Origin: CBDBBY01 sp965203795
GTDB taxonomy: Bacteria > Pseudomonadota > Alphaproteobacteria > Rhodobacterales > Rhodobacteraceae
Length of the DNA stretch: 64,000 nucleotides
Direction: 5' to 3'
Assembly (NCBI GenBank): GCA_965203795.1
Contig: OZ241915.1
Span: 310,001-374,000 of the forward strand
Part shown: positions 8,761-16,060 of the stretch, piece by piece
Layout of the letters: each line of letters opens with the position of its first letter
How positions within the stretch are numbered: the first letter of the stretch is position 1
Position numbers and translations under genes: made by a program
Notes under the pieces: model-generated
The model's input: the letters and a program-made list of their open reading frames with translations, nothing else
The model's database searches: none
Told to the model about the DNA's origin: nothing

Positions 8761-9744
8761 ATGGCACCGACCGCGGCAGAATTCTTCGCGGGGATGGGGC
8801 TCGTGCGCGCGGCTCTCGCCCGCGTTGGTGTCGAGACGGTCTTCGCGAACGACGTCAACCGAACCAAGGCCACGCTCTACCGCGACAATTGGGGGGCGGA
8901 CTGCTTGAGGGTGGGCGATGTGCGGGCGCTAACCGGCAGCGATGTTCCGACAGTGGACTTGGCGACGGCGTCGTTCCCTTGCGTAGACGTCTCGTTGGCC
9001 GGTGCGCGCGCGGGACTCGATGGCGCGCGGTCCGGACTTGTCTTTGAATTTTTCCGCATACTGGGTGAGATGGGTCGACGGGCGCCAGCGACCGTGATGA
9101 TCGAAAACGTTCCGGGGTTGTTGACTTCAAACGGCGGCCGCGACTGGCGGGCATCGGTCGGCGGGCTGGAAGACCTCGGATACGCGACCGCGCATGCCTG
9201 TGTCGATGCGGCTGCATTTGTCCCGCAGAGCCGCGCGCGGGTGTTCCTGATCGGCAGCCGTCGTTTCGCGCCGAGGATCCCCGCTCCCCCCGACCCTCGC
9301 GAAGACTTGCGGCTGGCGGACGTAGCGGACGGCGCGGGCGACTGGTGGGGGCCAACTCGGTTGGGCGCGTTTCTGACTTCCATGTCGCCGATTCAGGCAG
9401 CACGGGTTGCTGGCTACCAAGCACGGAAGGAGCCAGCGTATTTCGGAGCGTATCGCCGCACCCGGAACGGAGCGACGGTTTGGGAGGTTAGGGCGGACGA
9501 GCGCGCCGGCGCTTTGCGGACAACGCGGGGCGGATCGTCGAAACAGGCGATCCTTCGGGTTGGCCATGGGTGTCTCGGCGCGCGCTGGATGACGGTCGGA
9601 GAGTACGCCCGGCTGCAAGGCGCGGAAGGCATGCGTTTCAACGCCGTGACGCCGCAGCAGGCGATGTTCGCGCTCGGTGATGCGGTTTGCGTTCCGGCAG
9701 TCGAATGGCTGGCGCGCCATTGTTTGCGGCCATTGATGTCATGA
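8761..9744 (+). CDS. C5-cytosine DNA methyltransferase
   Basis: A 327-residue m5C methyltransferase that transfers a methyl group from S-adenosylmethionine to cytosine in DNA. Motif I is AEFFAGMGLVRAAL (residues 6-19), motif IV carries the catalytic C74 in ASFPCVDVSLAG, motif VI is ENVPG, and motif VIII is PQSRARVFLIG. The C-terminal part has the motif IX-X equivalents MTVGEYARLQGAEG and ALGDAVCVPAVEWLA. Motif IV reads PCVD where most enzymes read PCQ. The ATG at 8761 places motif I at the usual distance from the start; an upstream ATG at 8686 would add 25 residues. Its stop overlaps the next ATG (ATGA), coupling it to a GIY-YIG nuclease: a restriction-modification pair. Confidence 0.93.
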   Translation: MAPTAAEFFAGMGLVRAALARVGVETVFANDVNRTKATLYRDNWGADCLRVGDVRALTGSDVPTVDLATASFPCVDVSLAGARAGLDGARSGLVFEFFRILGEMGRRAPATVMIENVPGLLTSNGGRDWRASVGGLEDLGYATAHACVDAAAFVPQSRARVFLIGSRRFAPRIPAPPDPREDLRLADVADGAGDWWGPTRLGAFLTSMSPIQAARVAGYQARKEPAYFGAYRRTRNGATVWEVRADERAGALRTTRGGSSKQAILRVGHGCLGARWMTVGEYARLQGAEGMRFNAVTPQQAMFALGDAVCVPAVEWLARHCLRPLMS

Positions 9745-10360
9745 CCGAGGCGCTGGAAGTCGTCGCGCGTTACAGCGCGTCAAGGAGCTGCTCGACACGC
9801 CGTGCGCGAATGGCTGTCGGGTCGGCGACTGCAAGCACGGCGTCTATCTGTTCTACGATTATGATAGCGAGCCGATCTATGTCGGCCAGACGTCGGAAAT
9901 GCTTCGGGTACGCATCCGTCGGCATCTCACAAATCAGCGCACCGACGCTGTAGCCATGAGCGTCCTCGATCCACTCGAGGTTGCTGAGGTGGGGATGTGG
10001 CCGTTCTGGGATTTCGGTGACGCGGATCCCGGTGCCGTTCTCGATGCGGCCGAGTTTACGGTATTCAAGATGGCGCTAGAGAGGTCACGTTTCGACGCGA
10101 TTCTGAACGAGTATCCAATCACCGGCGACCGTGAAATCGCGCTGCCTGAGTCGGTGCGCCGATCAATCCTGCCAGCAGCGGAACGCGCGGCTCTTGAGCA
10201 TCCCGACGTCCGGCTGGCGCGGCGGGCGCAGACGATCGCCAGCCTCGCGCGGATCATCAGCGAGCGCAGAGTGAAACTAGGCTTGCGACGCACTCTGCTT
10301 GCCCAAGCTCGTCGACTCGAAAGCCTAGCGGCGGAACGACTGCACGACATAGATAAGTAA
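9741..10360 (+). pseudogene. GIY-YIG nuclease, probable restriction endonuclease, one-base frameshift
   Basis: The ATG at 9741 overlaps the methyltransferase stop. Frame 1 reads MTEALEVVARYSA and then loses sense. The frame one base back continues with KELLDTPCANGC and the GIY-YIG core: GVYLFYDYDSEPIYVGQTS, then RIRRH and a later acidic residue in DAAEFTVF. No ATG, GTG or TTG exists in the second frame between its upstream stop (9734-9736) and the GIY-YIG core. A single missing base near 9779-9780 explains everything and would give a protein of about 206 residues. Eco29kI-type GIY-YIG restriction enzymes have this R-x3-H arrangement. If the deletion is real the nuclease is dead and the methyltransferase is solitary; an assembly error is equally possible. 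Confidence 0.8.
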
Positions 10361-10789
10361 TCCAATCGCCCCGAGCCCGGTCGCCACTGAGCTCCGCCGT
10401 CATCCGCGGTAGCGATCCCGGCCGCCCTCGCACGAATGCTGCGTGCACCCGCCTCCGCGTCTGTCAAGCTTTGCAAATGCGCTGCAGTGTCCTGTCGGCG
10501 GAACTCCTGGTCCTGTGTCTTGCCTGACATGACGTTCTCCGCTGCTCGCGCCCGGATGCGCGGTGCCCCGCCGTTCGCGGGTCTTCGACAACCGTGCCGG
10601 GACCGCTCCGTCCTGAGCCTTGAAGGCGCGTTTGCAAACCTCGGAACGTCGAGCACTGTCAGCACCCGAGTGAGTGAAACGCGCCCTCTCCGAGCCGACG
10701 CTTGACATCGGTTCGGGCTGGTCGAAGGGATTGCAGACGCTTCCTTCGCAGCAGGCGCGGACAGCGCCCGCCTTTCTTGGAGAATGGCG
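10361..10789. other. Intergenic region after the restriction-modification pair
   Basis: This 429-base gap has no supported plus-strand gene. On the minus strand an ATG at 10530 follows a GGAGA ribosome-site-like sequence and opens a frame that begins MSGKTQDQEFRRQDTAAHL. That frame then runs antisense through the nuclease gene, where its composition looks like a shadow. It could be the 5' remnant of a gene cut by insertion of the methyltransferase-nuclease block, but nothing identifies it. A promoter for the racemase-family gene at 10790 should also lie here. Confidence 0.4.
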
Positions 10790-11539
10790 ATGTCATCCGA
10801 AACCGGCGGAAAATCCGTTTACGGCGCTTGCGTCGGCATCCTGATGCTGGAGGCGCGGTTCCCCAGAATCCGCGGCGACATGGGCAATGCGGAAACCTGG
10901 CCGTTTCCCGTCCAGTACCGGGTCGTGCGCGGCGCTTCGCCGGACAAGGTCGTTCGCGGAGGCGCCGACGGCCTGCTTGGGAAGTTCGTCGATGCGGCGA
11001 CGGACCTCGTCGCCCACGGCGCGGACTGCATCACGACGAATTGCGGCTTTCTGGCGCTCTTCCAAGACGCCATCCGGGAGGCGGCGGGCGTGCCGGTCGC
11101 GACATCTGCGCTCATGCAGGTGCCGATGGTCGCCGCGATGCTCCCTCCCGGCAAGCGGGTCGGGATACTGACGATCTCGAAGGGCACGCTGACGGAAGAG
11201 CACCTTCGGGCTGCCGGCGTTCCGGAGGGCACGCCCATCGTCGGAACCGATGGCGGGCGGGAATTCACCGACAAAATCCTGGGCGACAGCCCCGTTGTGG
11301 ATTTCGGCAAGTGCCGGGAAGACATGCGCGATGCCGCGCGGGAGATTGTATCCGAGCACGAAGATCTGGGAGCCGTCGTGCTCGAATGCACGAACATGGT
11401 TCCTTACGCGTCCGATGTCCGCAAGGTCACCGGGCTGCCGGTTTATTCCATCTACACGCTTGTCGAATGGCTGCACGCGGCCGCGACGCCCCGCGCGTTC
11501 CCCCCGGGATTGTCCGACCCCCGCCCGTTCTCAGTCTGA
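10790..11539 (+). CDS. Asp/Glu racemase superfamily protein (third in window)
   Basis: A 249-residue cytosolic protein with two conserved cysteines, C85 in TTNCGFLAL and C200 in VLECTNMVPY, the hallmark of the Asp/Glu racemase-maleate isomerase superfamily. It is distant from the pair at 837 and 1674. The second of two close ATGs (10790) is preferred: GGAG ends seven bases before it, whereas it would be only one base from the ATG at 10784. The gene stands alone, 136 bases before a LeuB-type dehydrogenase on the same strand, and may be co-transcribed with it. Together they would suit metabolism of a dicarboxylate or amino acid, but the substrate is not determined. Confidence 0.8.
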   Translation: MSSETGGKSVYGACVGILMLEARFPRIRGDMGNAETWPFPVQYRVVRGASPDKVVRGGADGLLGKFVDAATDLVAHGADCITTNCGFLALFQDAIREAAGVPVATSALMQVPMVAAMLPPGKRVGILTISKGTLTEEHLRAAGVPEGTPIVGTDGGREFTDKILGDSPVVDFGKCREDMRDAAREIVSEHEDLGAVVLECTNMVPYASDVRKVTGLPVYSIYTLVEWLHAAATPRAFPPGLSDPRPFSV

Positions 11540-11675
11540 GGCGGATACGGCCCCCGGGGCGCGCAGGACGATCTTCGGAGCCGCCGTCCTCGGGGCGGTG
11601 CCGCGCGAGTTTCTTGACCGCACGCAGGATCGGAAATAGTCGAATCCTCACTCCATGAGGCATCCGGGACGCGCA

Positions 11676-12788
11676 ATGTCAAAGTCATCCATCCTTGTGC
11701 TTGCGGGCGACGGCATCGGTCCGGAGGTCATGGCCGAGGTCATGCGCGTGATCGAATGGTGCAACGACCGGGCGGGCACGGAGTTCGAGGTTTCCGAGGA
11801 TCTGGTCGGGGGTGCCGCGTACGATGCGCACGGCGTGCCGCTCCACGACGACACCTTGGAGCGGGCGAAACGGGCGGACGCGATCCTTTTGGGCGCGTGC
11901 GGCGCGCCGCAGTACGACAATCTGGATTTCAGCGTTAAGCCGGAACGCGGGCTGCTCCGCCTGCGGAAGGAGCTCGATCTCTATTCCAACCTTCGCCCGG
12001 CGATCTGCTTCGACGCGCTTGCCGACTTCTCCTCCCTCAAGCGGGAGGTCGTGTCGGGCTTGGACATCATGATCGTGCGCGAGCTCACGTCGGGCGTCTA
12101 TTTCGGCGAGCCGCGGGGCATCACGCCGGACAATGAAGGCGGCCGCGTCGGCGTCAACACCCAGCGCTACACGACCGGAGAGATTCGGCGGGTGGCGCGG
12201 TCCGCATTCGAACTCGCCAAGAGGAGAAGCAGCCGGGTGTGCTCGATGGAGAAAGCCAACGTCATGGAGTCCGGGGTGCTCTGGCGCGAAGAGGTCCAGT
12301 GGGTCCGCGATAATGAATACCCGGACATCGAACTTTCCCACATGTACGCCGATGCGGGCGCGATGCAGCTGGTGCGCTGGCCGAAGCAGTTCGATGTCAT
12401 CGTGACCGACAACCTTTTCGGCGACATGCTGTCGGACGTCGCGGCGATGCTGTCGGGATCGCTGGGGATGCTGCCATCGGCTTCCTTGGGGGAGCCGGGA
12501 GCGAACGGGCGCCCGAAGGCGCTTTACGAGCCGGTTCACGGGTCCGCGCCCGACATCGCCGGGCAGGGCAAGGCGAACCCATGCGCCTGCCTGCTCTCGT
12601 TCGCGATGGCGCTAAGGTATTCCTTCGATTTGCCGGGGATCTCGGACAGGCTGGAGAACGCGGTTGAATCCGCGCTTGCGGCCGGCATCAGGACGCCGGA
12701 CCTGCTCCAGTCGGAAGGCGCGACGCCTGCGACGACGCGGGAGATGGGCGACGCCGTGCTCGACGCGCTGGACGCCGAATCCGCCTGA
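11676..12788 (+). CDS. leuB: 3-isopropylmalate dehydrogenase-type beta-decarboxylating dehydrogenase
   Basis: A 370-residue NAD-dependent decarboxylating dehydrogenase. Family signature stretches include VLAGDGIGPEVM at the N-terminus, KPERGLLRLRKELDLYSNLRP, RELTSGVYFGEPRG, and the metal-binding DNLFGDMLSDVAAMLSGS. These match LeuB, which oxidises 3-isopropylmalate to 2-oxoisocaproate in leucine synthesis, better than tartrate or isocitrate relatives. The start at 11676 puts the Rossmann-like strand at residue 6; the upstream ATG at 11655 has no ribosome site. There is no leuC, leuD or leuA nearby; its neighbours are a racemase-family gene and tRNA-Pro, so a catabolic paralogue cannot be excluded. 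Confidence 0.82.
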   Translation: MSKSSILVLAGDGIGPEVMAEVMRVIEWCNDRAGTEFEVSEDLVGGAAYDAHGVPLHDDTLERAKRADAILLGACGAPQYDNLDFSVKPERGLLRLRKELDLYSNLRPAICFDALADFSSLKREVVSGLDIMIVRELTSGVYFGEPRGITPDNEGGRVGVNTQRYTTGEIRRVARSAFELAKRRSSRVCSMEKANVMESGVLWREEVQWVRDNEYPDIELSHMYADAGAMQLVRWPKQFDVIVTDNLFGDMLSDVAAMLSGSLGMLPSASLGEPGANGRPKALYEPVHGSAPDIAGQGKANPCACLLSFAMALRYSFDLPGISDRLENAVESALAAGIRTPDLLQSEGATPATTREMGDAVLDALDAESA

Positions 12789-12889
12789 ACGCCTTTTCGG
12801 CGCGGCTCGCTGATGCGTGCAGACTTGGCACACCCTGCCGTTTCTGCCGCTTGAGGCGCGGGACTGTATAGGTTAGTCAGCGTTGGCAT

Positions 12890-12966
12890 CGGAGTGTAGC
12901 TCAGCTTGGTAGAGCACTGCCTTCGGGAGGCAGGGGCCGGAGGTTCAAATCCTCTCACTCCGACCA
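12890..12966 (+). tRNA. tRNA-Pro (anticodon CGG)
   Basis: A 77-base cloverleaf. The acceptor stem CGGAGTG pairs with CACTCCG, followed by A and an encoded CCA. The anticodon arm is CTGCC-TTCGGGA-GGCAG, giving anticodon CGG. The T arm is GGAGG-TTCAAAT-CCTCT, with one G-U closing pair. It reads CCG proline codons. A nearly identical gene lies about 1 kb downstream. Confidence 0.96.
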
Positions 12967-13252
12967 GATGCGGGTTCCTCCGCAGTCGCTTGGGCGCGAA
13001 CAACCCGCATCCTTGCAGACCGACTTCGATAGGCCCGCTGATTCTCGCCGCTCCTACGCTTGGCGAGTCAGCCGGACGGCGGAGAGCACGCGCCGACACC
13101 AACATCGAAGCAATGGGGAGAAAGCCTGAATGCCGCAGTACGTTTGTTGCGGTAGCTGCGGACGACGAGCGGAAGCTGCGCTCGCGCACCACGACAACCG
13201 CGCGCGAAGCAAGTCGACTCTTCCGGGGTCTTGAATTGACTGGAGAACGTTC

Positions 13253-13723
13253 ATGACCACGCAGTCCGGAACATCTTCAACCTCCCCGCAAGGGCTTGAT
13301 CACAGGCTTCCGAATGAAGCTGAGGCGAAAAGTGCCGCCGCCGCAGCCGTTGCTATGGCCAATGCCTTGGAGCGTGGCGAAGGAAGTGCCGTTGCGGGTC
13401 CGGAAGGCGAGCCGGTCAGGATCGAACCGGCGTTGGGCGAACTCATCATTGAACTGCTGGGGCACGTCGGCACAGGAAAGATGGTCGTGCTTGCTCCATT
13501 CGGCGCGAAGCTCACGATTTGCCAAGCAGCCGAACTGTTGAATGTGCCGCATGGTCAGATGATGAAACTGCTAAGCCGCGGAGAGATCGCTTGCGAACAG
13601 TCCGGAAGGCATAGCTTGGTGCCGCTGCCCGAATTGACGGAATACCGCGAGGAACGCGCAAGAAAACAGGATGAAGCTCTGAACGAATTGTCCAGACTTG
13701 GCCAGGAATTCGACCAAGCATGA
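13253..13723 (+). CDS. Excisionase-type HTH protein, probable orphan antitoxin
   Basis: A 156-residue protein with a low-complexity alanine-rich N-terminal half and a C-terminal excisionase/MerR-type helix-turn-helix. The HTH region is LTICQAAELLNVPHGQMMKLLSRG followed, after EIACEQSGRH, by LPELTEYREERA and a charged tail ending SRLGQEFDQA (written here in parts). This arrangement is typical of DNA-binding antitoxins encoded just upstream of PIN-domain (VapC-like) toxins, which usually begin within a few bases of the antitoxin stop. No PIN frame follows; only a 43-codon ORF is present. The gene lies between two tRNA-Pro genes, a common integration setting. It may be a remnant of a toxin-antitoxin pair. 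Confidence 0.7.
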   Translation: MTTQSGTSSTSPQGLDHRLPNEAEAKSAAAAAVAMANALERGEGSAVAGPEGEPVRIEPALGELIIELLGHVGTGKMVVLAPFGAKLTICQAAELLNVPHGQMMKLLSRGEIACEQSGRHSLVPLPELTEYREERARKQDEALNELSRLGQEFDQA

Positions 13724-13737
13724 CGCGGGTTAGGGCC

Positions 13738-13869
13738 ATGGACAATCTTGCCGCAATCATCGAACGGTACGGTGCATGGTGCGTTGCGTATCGAAACAGC
13801 TTTAGCCGCCCCCGAGCGCTAATTGCTTTCATCGGCGGCCTCCGCACCCGCATTCGTTCGACAGCTTGA
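13738..13869 (+). CDS. Small ORF after orphan antitoxin, unknown
   Basis: A 43-codon frame opening 14 bases after the antitoxin-like gene. It starts MDNLAAIIERYGAW and ends with an arginine-rich segment. A weak TTAGGG lies before the ATG. It sits where a PIN-domain toxin would be expected but shows none of the acidic active-site residues of that family. It may be a toxin remnant, a small protein, or chance. Confidence 0.25.
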   Translation: MDNLAAIIERYGAWCVAYRNSFSRPRALIAFIGGLRTRIRSTA

Positions 13870-13904
13870 GATGCAAGTGTCGATGAATTAACGCGCATGG
13901 GCAT

Positions 13905-13981
13905 CGGAGTGTAGCTCAGCCTGGTAGAGCACTGCCTTTGGGAGGCAGGGGCCGGAGGTTCGAATCCTCCCACTCCGACCA
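13905..13981 (+). tRNA. tRNA-Pro (anticodon TGG)
   Basis: A 77-base cloverleaf with encoded CCA, differing from the tRNA at 12890 at only a few positions. The anticodon loop is TTTGGGA, giving anticodon TGG, which can read most proline codons. The T arm GGAGG-TTCGAAT-CCTCC is fully paired. The five bases before both genes are the same, so the duplicated segment begins upstream of the mature tRNA. Confidence 0.96.
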
Positions 13982-14217
13982 AGCTAGCCGAACCTGAACC
14001 CGCTTTGGATTCTGCTGCGTCGGTCGCTGCAGGATTTGCGGTCTGTGCCATGCGGAATCCATTTGCAGCATCACGGCTCCGCCGAGATCGCATGCGCGTT
14101 TTGGCCAATGGTCGTGAAGGCTTGAGACCAAAAAATCTGAATGATCAACACCATGGTCCTGGGACAATTTTGATTCATCGTTCCAATCGGTATCGATCAA
14201 AAGGAGTGAAAAACGAA

Positions 14218-15672
14218 ATGACTTCGCAGCGCGACATAGAGCTCATCGATTGGTTGCGGTCATTCCCGCACGAACAGCCATGGCTGGAGTTCAAGGTTGA
14301 CCAAAGCGAGCCGGAAAGGATCGGAACGCTTATCGCTGCCTTGGCCAACGCCGCCCGCTTGGAAGACAAGGAAACGGCCTTTCTGATCTGGGGCGTTGAA
14401 GGCAAGTCGCACAACGTAGTCGGGACAACGTTCGATCCGTTCACGAAGAAAGTTGGCAACCGGGAATTCGAGCTCTGGCTTCGCAATAAGCTTAGTCCTG
14501 CTCCAGCGTTGCGGTTTCGCTCTGTCGCCCACCCTGAGGGCCCAATTCAGCTGTCGGAGATTCCCGCTGCGATTGCGGCCCCAACCGCATTTGAAGGAGT
14601 TCCTTATATCCGTGTGGGAAGCGCTACTGTAAGACTCACGGATAACGACCTCCGATACCAAGCCTTGATCCAAAAGCTGCGGCCGTACGCATGGGAGAGA
14701 GGTTTCGCGGCGAACCGTGTCGCGGGCGATGACGTCCTCAACTTGCTCGACTTTGAGGCTTACTTTTCATTGATGCAGCGACCCCTTCCAGCGAATCGGC
14801 AAAATGTTCTCTGCAGGCTGGAAGCGGATAACCTGATTCAGCCGGACGTTGGCGAACGGTGGAATATACTGAATGCCGGTGCGCTTCTGTTCGCGAAGAA
14901 GCTCCGGCAGTTCAGCGAAAGCCTTGCTCGCAAGGGTGTCCGCTTCGTAAGGTATGATGGCGCAAACAAAACCAAACCTGTGACGTACAGACTGGATTTC
15001 CAAAAGGGATACGCAACCGGATTTCAGGAACTCCTTAGCCTTGTGGGTGCGCTACTGCCTCGGAACGAGCGGATCGAAGCGGGCATTCGACGTGATCATC
15101 CTCCATTCCCGATGCCCGCGGTTCGCGAACTGATTGCGAACGCATTGATCCATCAAGACATGACGGTCACAGGCGCCGGTCCGATGATCGAGCTTTTTTC
15201 CGACCGGATCGAAATCACCAATCCAGGTGCTTCGTTGATCGCTACGGAGCGAATGGTCGACCACCCCCCGAGATCAAGAAACGAGGTGATCGCCGGTTTG
15301 ATGCGGCGCATGGGGATGTGCGAGGAACGTGGCAGCGGGCTTGACAGGGTCTTTACCGAAATTGAGTTGTCTCAATTGCCTGCGCCTCGACTGAATGCTT
15401 CCGACGCTGCGATGCAGGTAATTTTATATGGCCCCAAAGCGTTCACAGCGATGAGTGCCGACGAACGTGCTCGGGCTTGCTACTGGCATGCGGTGTTATG
15501 CTTCATTGCTGGTCACCCGATGCGCAATGCTACCCTTCGCCAGCGGCTGGGCATTGATCGCCGGAATGCTGCCCAGGCATCGGTTGTAATTGGTCGAACT
15601 TTGCAGGGTGGCTTGATCAAGCATGCCGATCCCGAGCACCCTCGCGCAGGCTACCACCCGGCATGGGCGTGA
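14218..15672 (+). CDS. AlbA_2 (Schlafen-like) domain ATPase with winged helix
   Basis: A 484-residue protein of the COG2865 type. The N-terminal AlbA_2/Schlafen-like domain covers residues about 15-130 (EFKVDQ, then AALANA and FLIWGVEG). A GHKL-type ATP-binding domain follows at about residues 290-400, with AVRELIANALIHQD as its N-box, IEITNPG as its second box and ERGSGLDR as the later motif. A winged-helix-like tail completes it. The frame is open upstream into the tRNA, but the ATG at 14218 has AAGGAG 11 bases ahead. Members are variously transcription regulators or defence-associated proteins. It begins only 236 bases after tRNA-Pro in a region rich in defence genes. Its last codon abuts repeat copy A. 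Confidence 0.8.
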   Translation: MTSQRDIELIDWLRSFPHEQPWLEFKVDQSEPERIGTLIAALANAARLEDKETAFLIWGVEGKSHNVVGTTFDPFTKKVGNREFELWLRNKLSPAPALRFRSVAHPEGPIQLSEIPAAIAAPTAFEGVPYIRVGSATVRLTDNDLRYQALIQKLRPYAWERGFAANRVAGDDVLNLLDFEAYFSLMQRPLPANRQNVLCRLEADNLIQPDVGERWNILNAGALLFAKKLRQFSESLARKGVRFVRYDGANKTKPVTYRLDFQKGYATGFQELLSLVGALLPRNERIEAGIRRDHPPFPMPAVRELIANALIHQDMTVTGAGPMIELFSDRIEITNPGASLIATERMVDHPPRSRNEVIAGLMRRMGMCEERGSGLDRVFTEIELSQLPAPRLNASDAAMQVILYGPKAFTAMSADERARACYWHAVLCFIAGHPMRNATLRQRLGIDRRNAAQASVVIGRTLQGGLIKHADPEHPRAGYHPAWA

Positions 15673-15673
15673 T

Positions 15674-15792
15674 TTCTTGATCCACTTTTGATTTTCCGTG
15701 GTCGTCGGCGATCCACATTCCGTAATGTATCAACGATATCAAATGGTTGCGGGCAAACGATCCGGTCCGGAGTTCTTGATCGACATTTGACT
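15674..15792. repeat. Repeat copy A: two 20-bp direct repeats 99 bp apart
   Basis: TTCTTGATCCACTTTTGATT at 15674-15693 recurs with three mismatches at 15773-15792, exactly 99 bases on. A second copy of the whole arrangement, with the same 99-base period and orientation, lies at 26190-26308. The spacer 3' half (ATATCAA, TGGTT, GGCAAAC, CCGGAG-like) is also conserved. Multiple 20-bp repeats containing TCAAAAGTGGATCA, seen on the opposite strand, resemble IS21-family transposase-binding ends, but no IstA or IstB gene is adjacent. The surrounding gap 15673-16060 holds no gene; it should contain the promoter of the transport operon at 16061. Confidence 0.75.
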
Positions 15793-16060
15793 GACGGGCG
15801 GCAAGCACGCGGCAGTTCAGGACGCATTTCTAAATGCTATCCGAGGATTGGTAGTGGCTCGGTTTGAAATTACGACCTGAAACCGTCGGCGCGCAGCGTG
15901 CGAGTTGACATGCAGCGACAACTTTGCACCATTGCGATTCCATAGCGAGTTCACTGAGGCTGGGCCTTGCCCGCGAAAGTCCGCTCAAAACGTTCGGACT
16001 GCGCGGTCGAGGGCCTGCTGGTTGCGGACTCGAGACTGACGAGATCAAGGAGGAGATCTT

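Noticed and set aside
9687..9953. 88-codon frame beginning inside the methyltransferase gene
   Set aside because: Its first part is out of frame with the methyltransferase, and its last part is the wrong frame of the GIY-YIG gene.
15617..15808. Minus-strand peptide with two KVDQE motifs, also readable in copy B at 26190-26308
   Set aside because: The repeat period (99) is a multiple of three, so the peptide similarity follows from the DNA repeat. No start signal or downstream gene supports translation.
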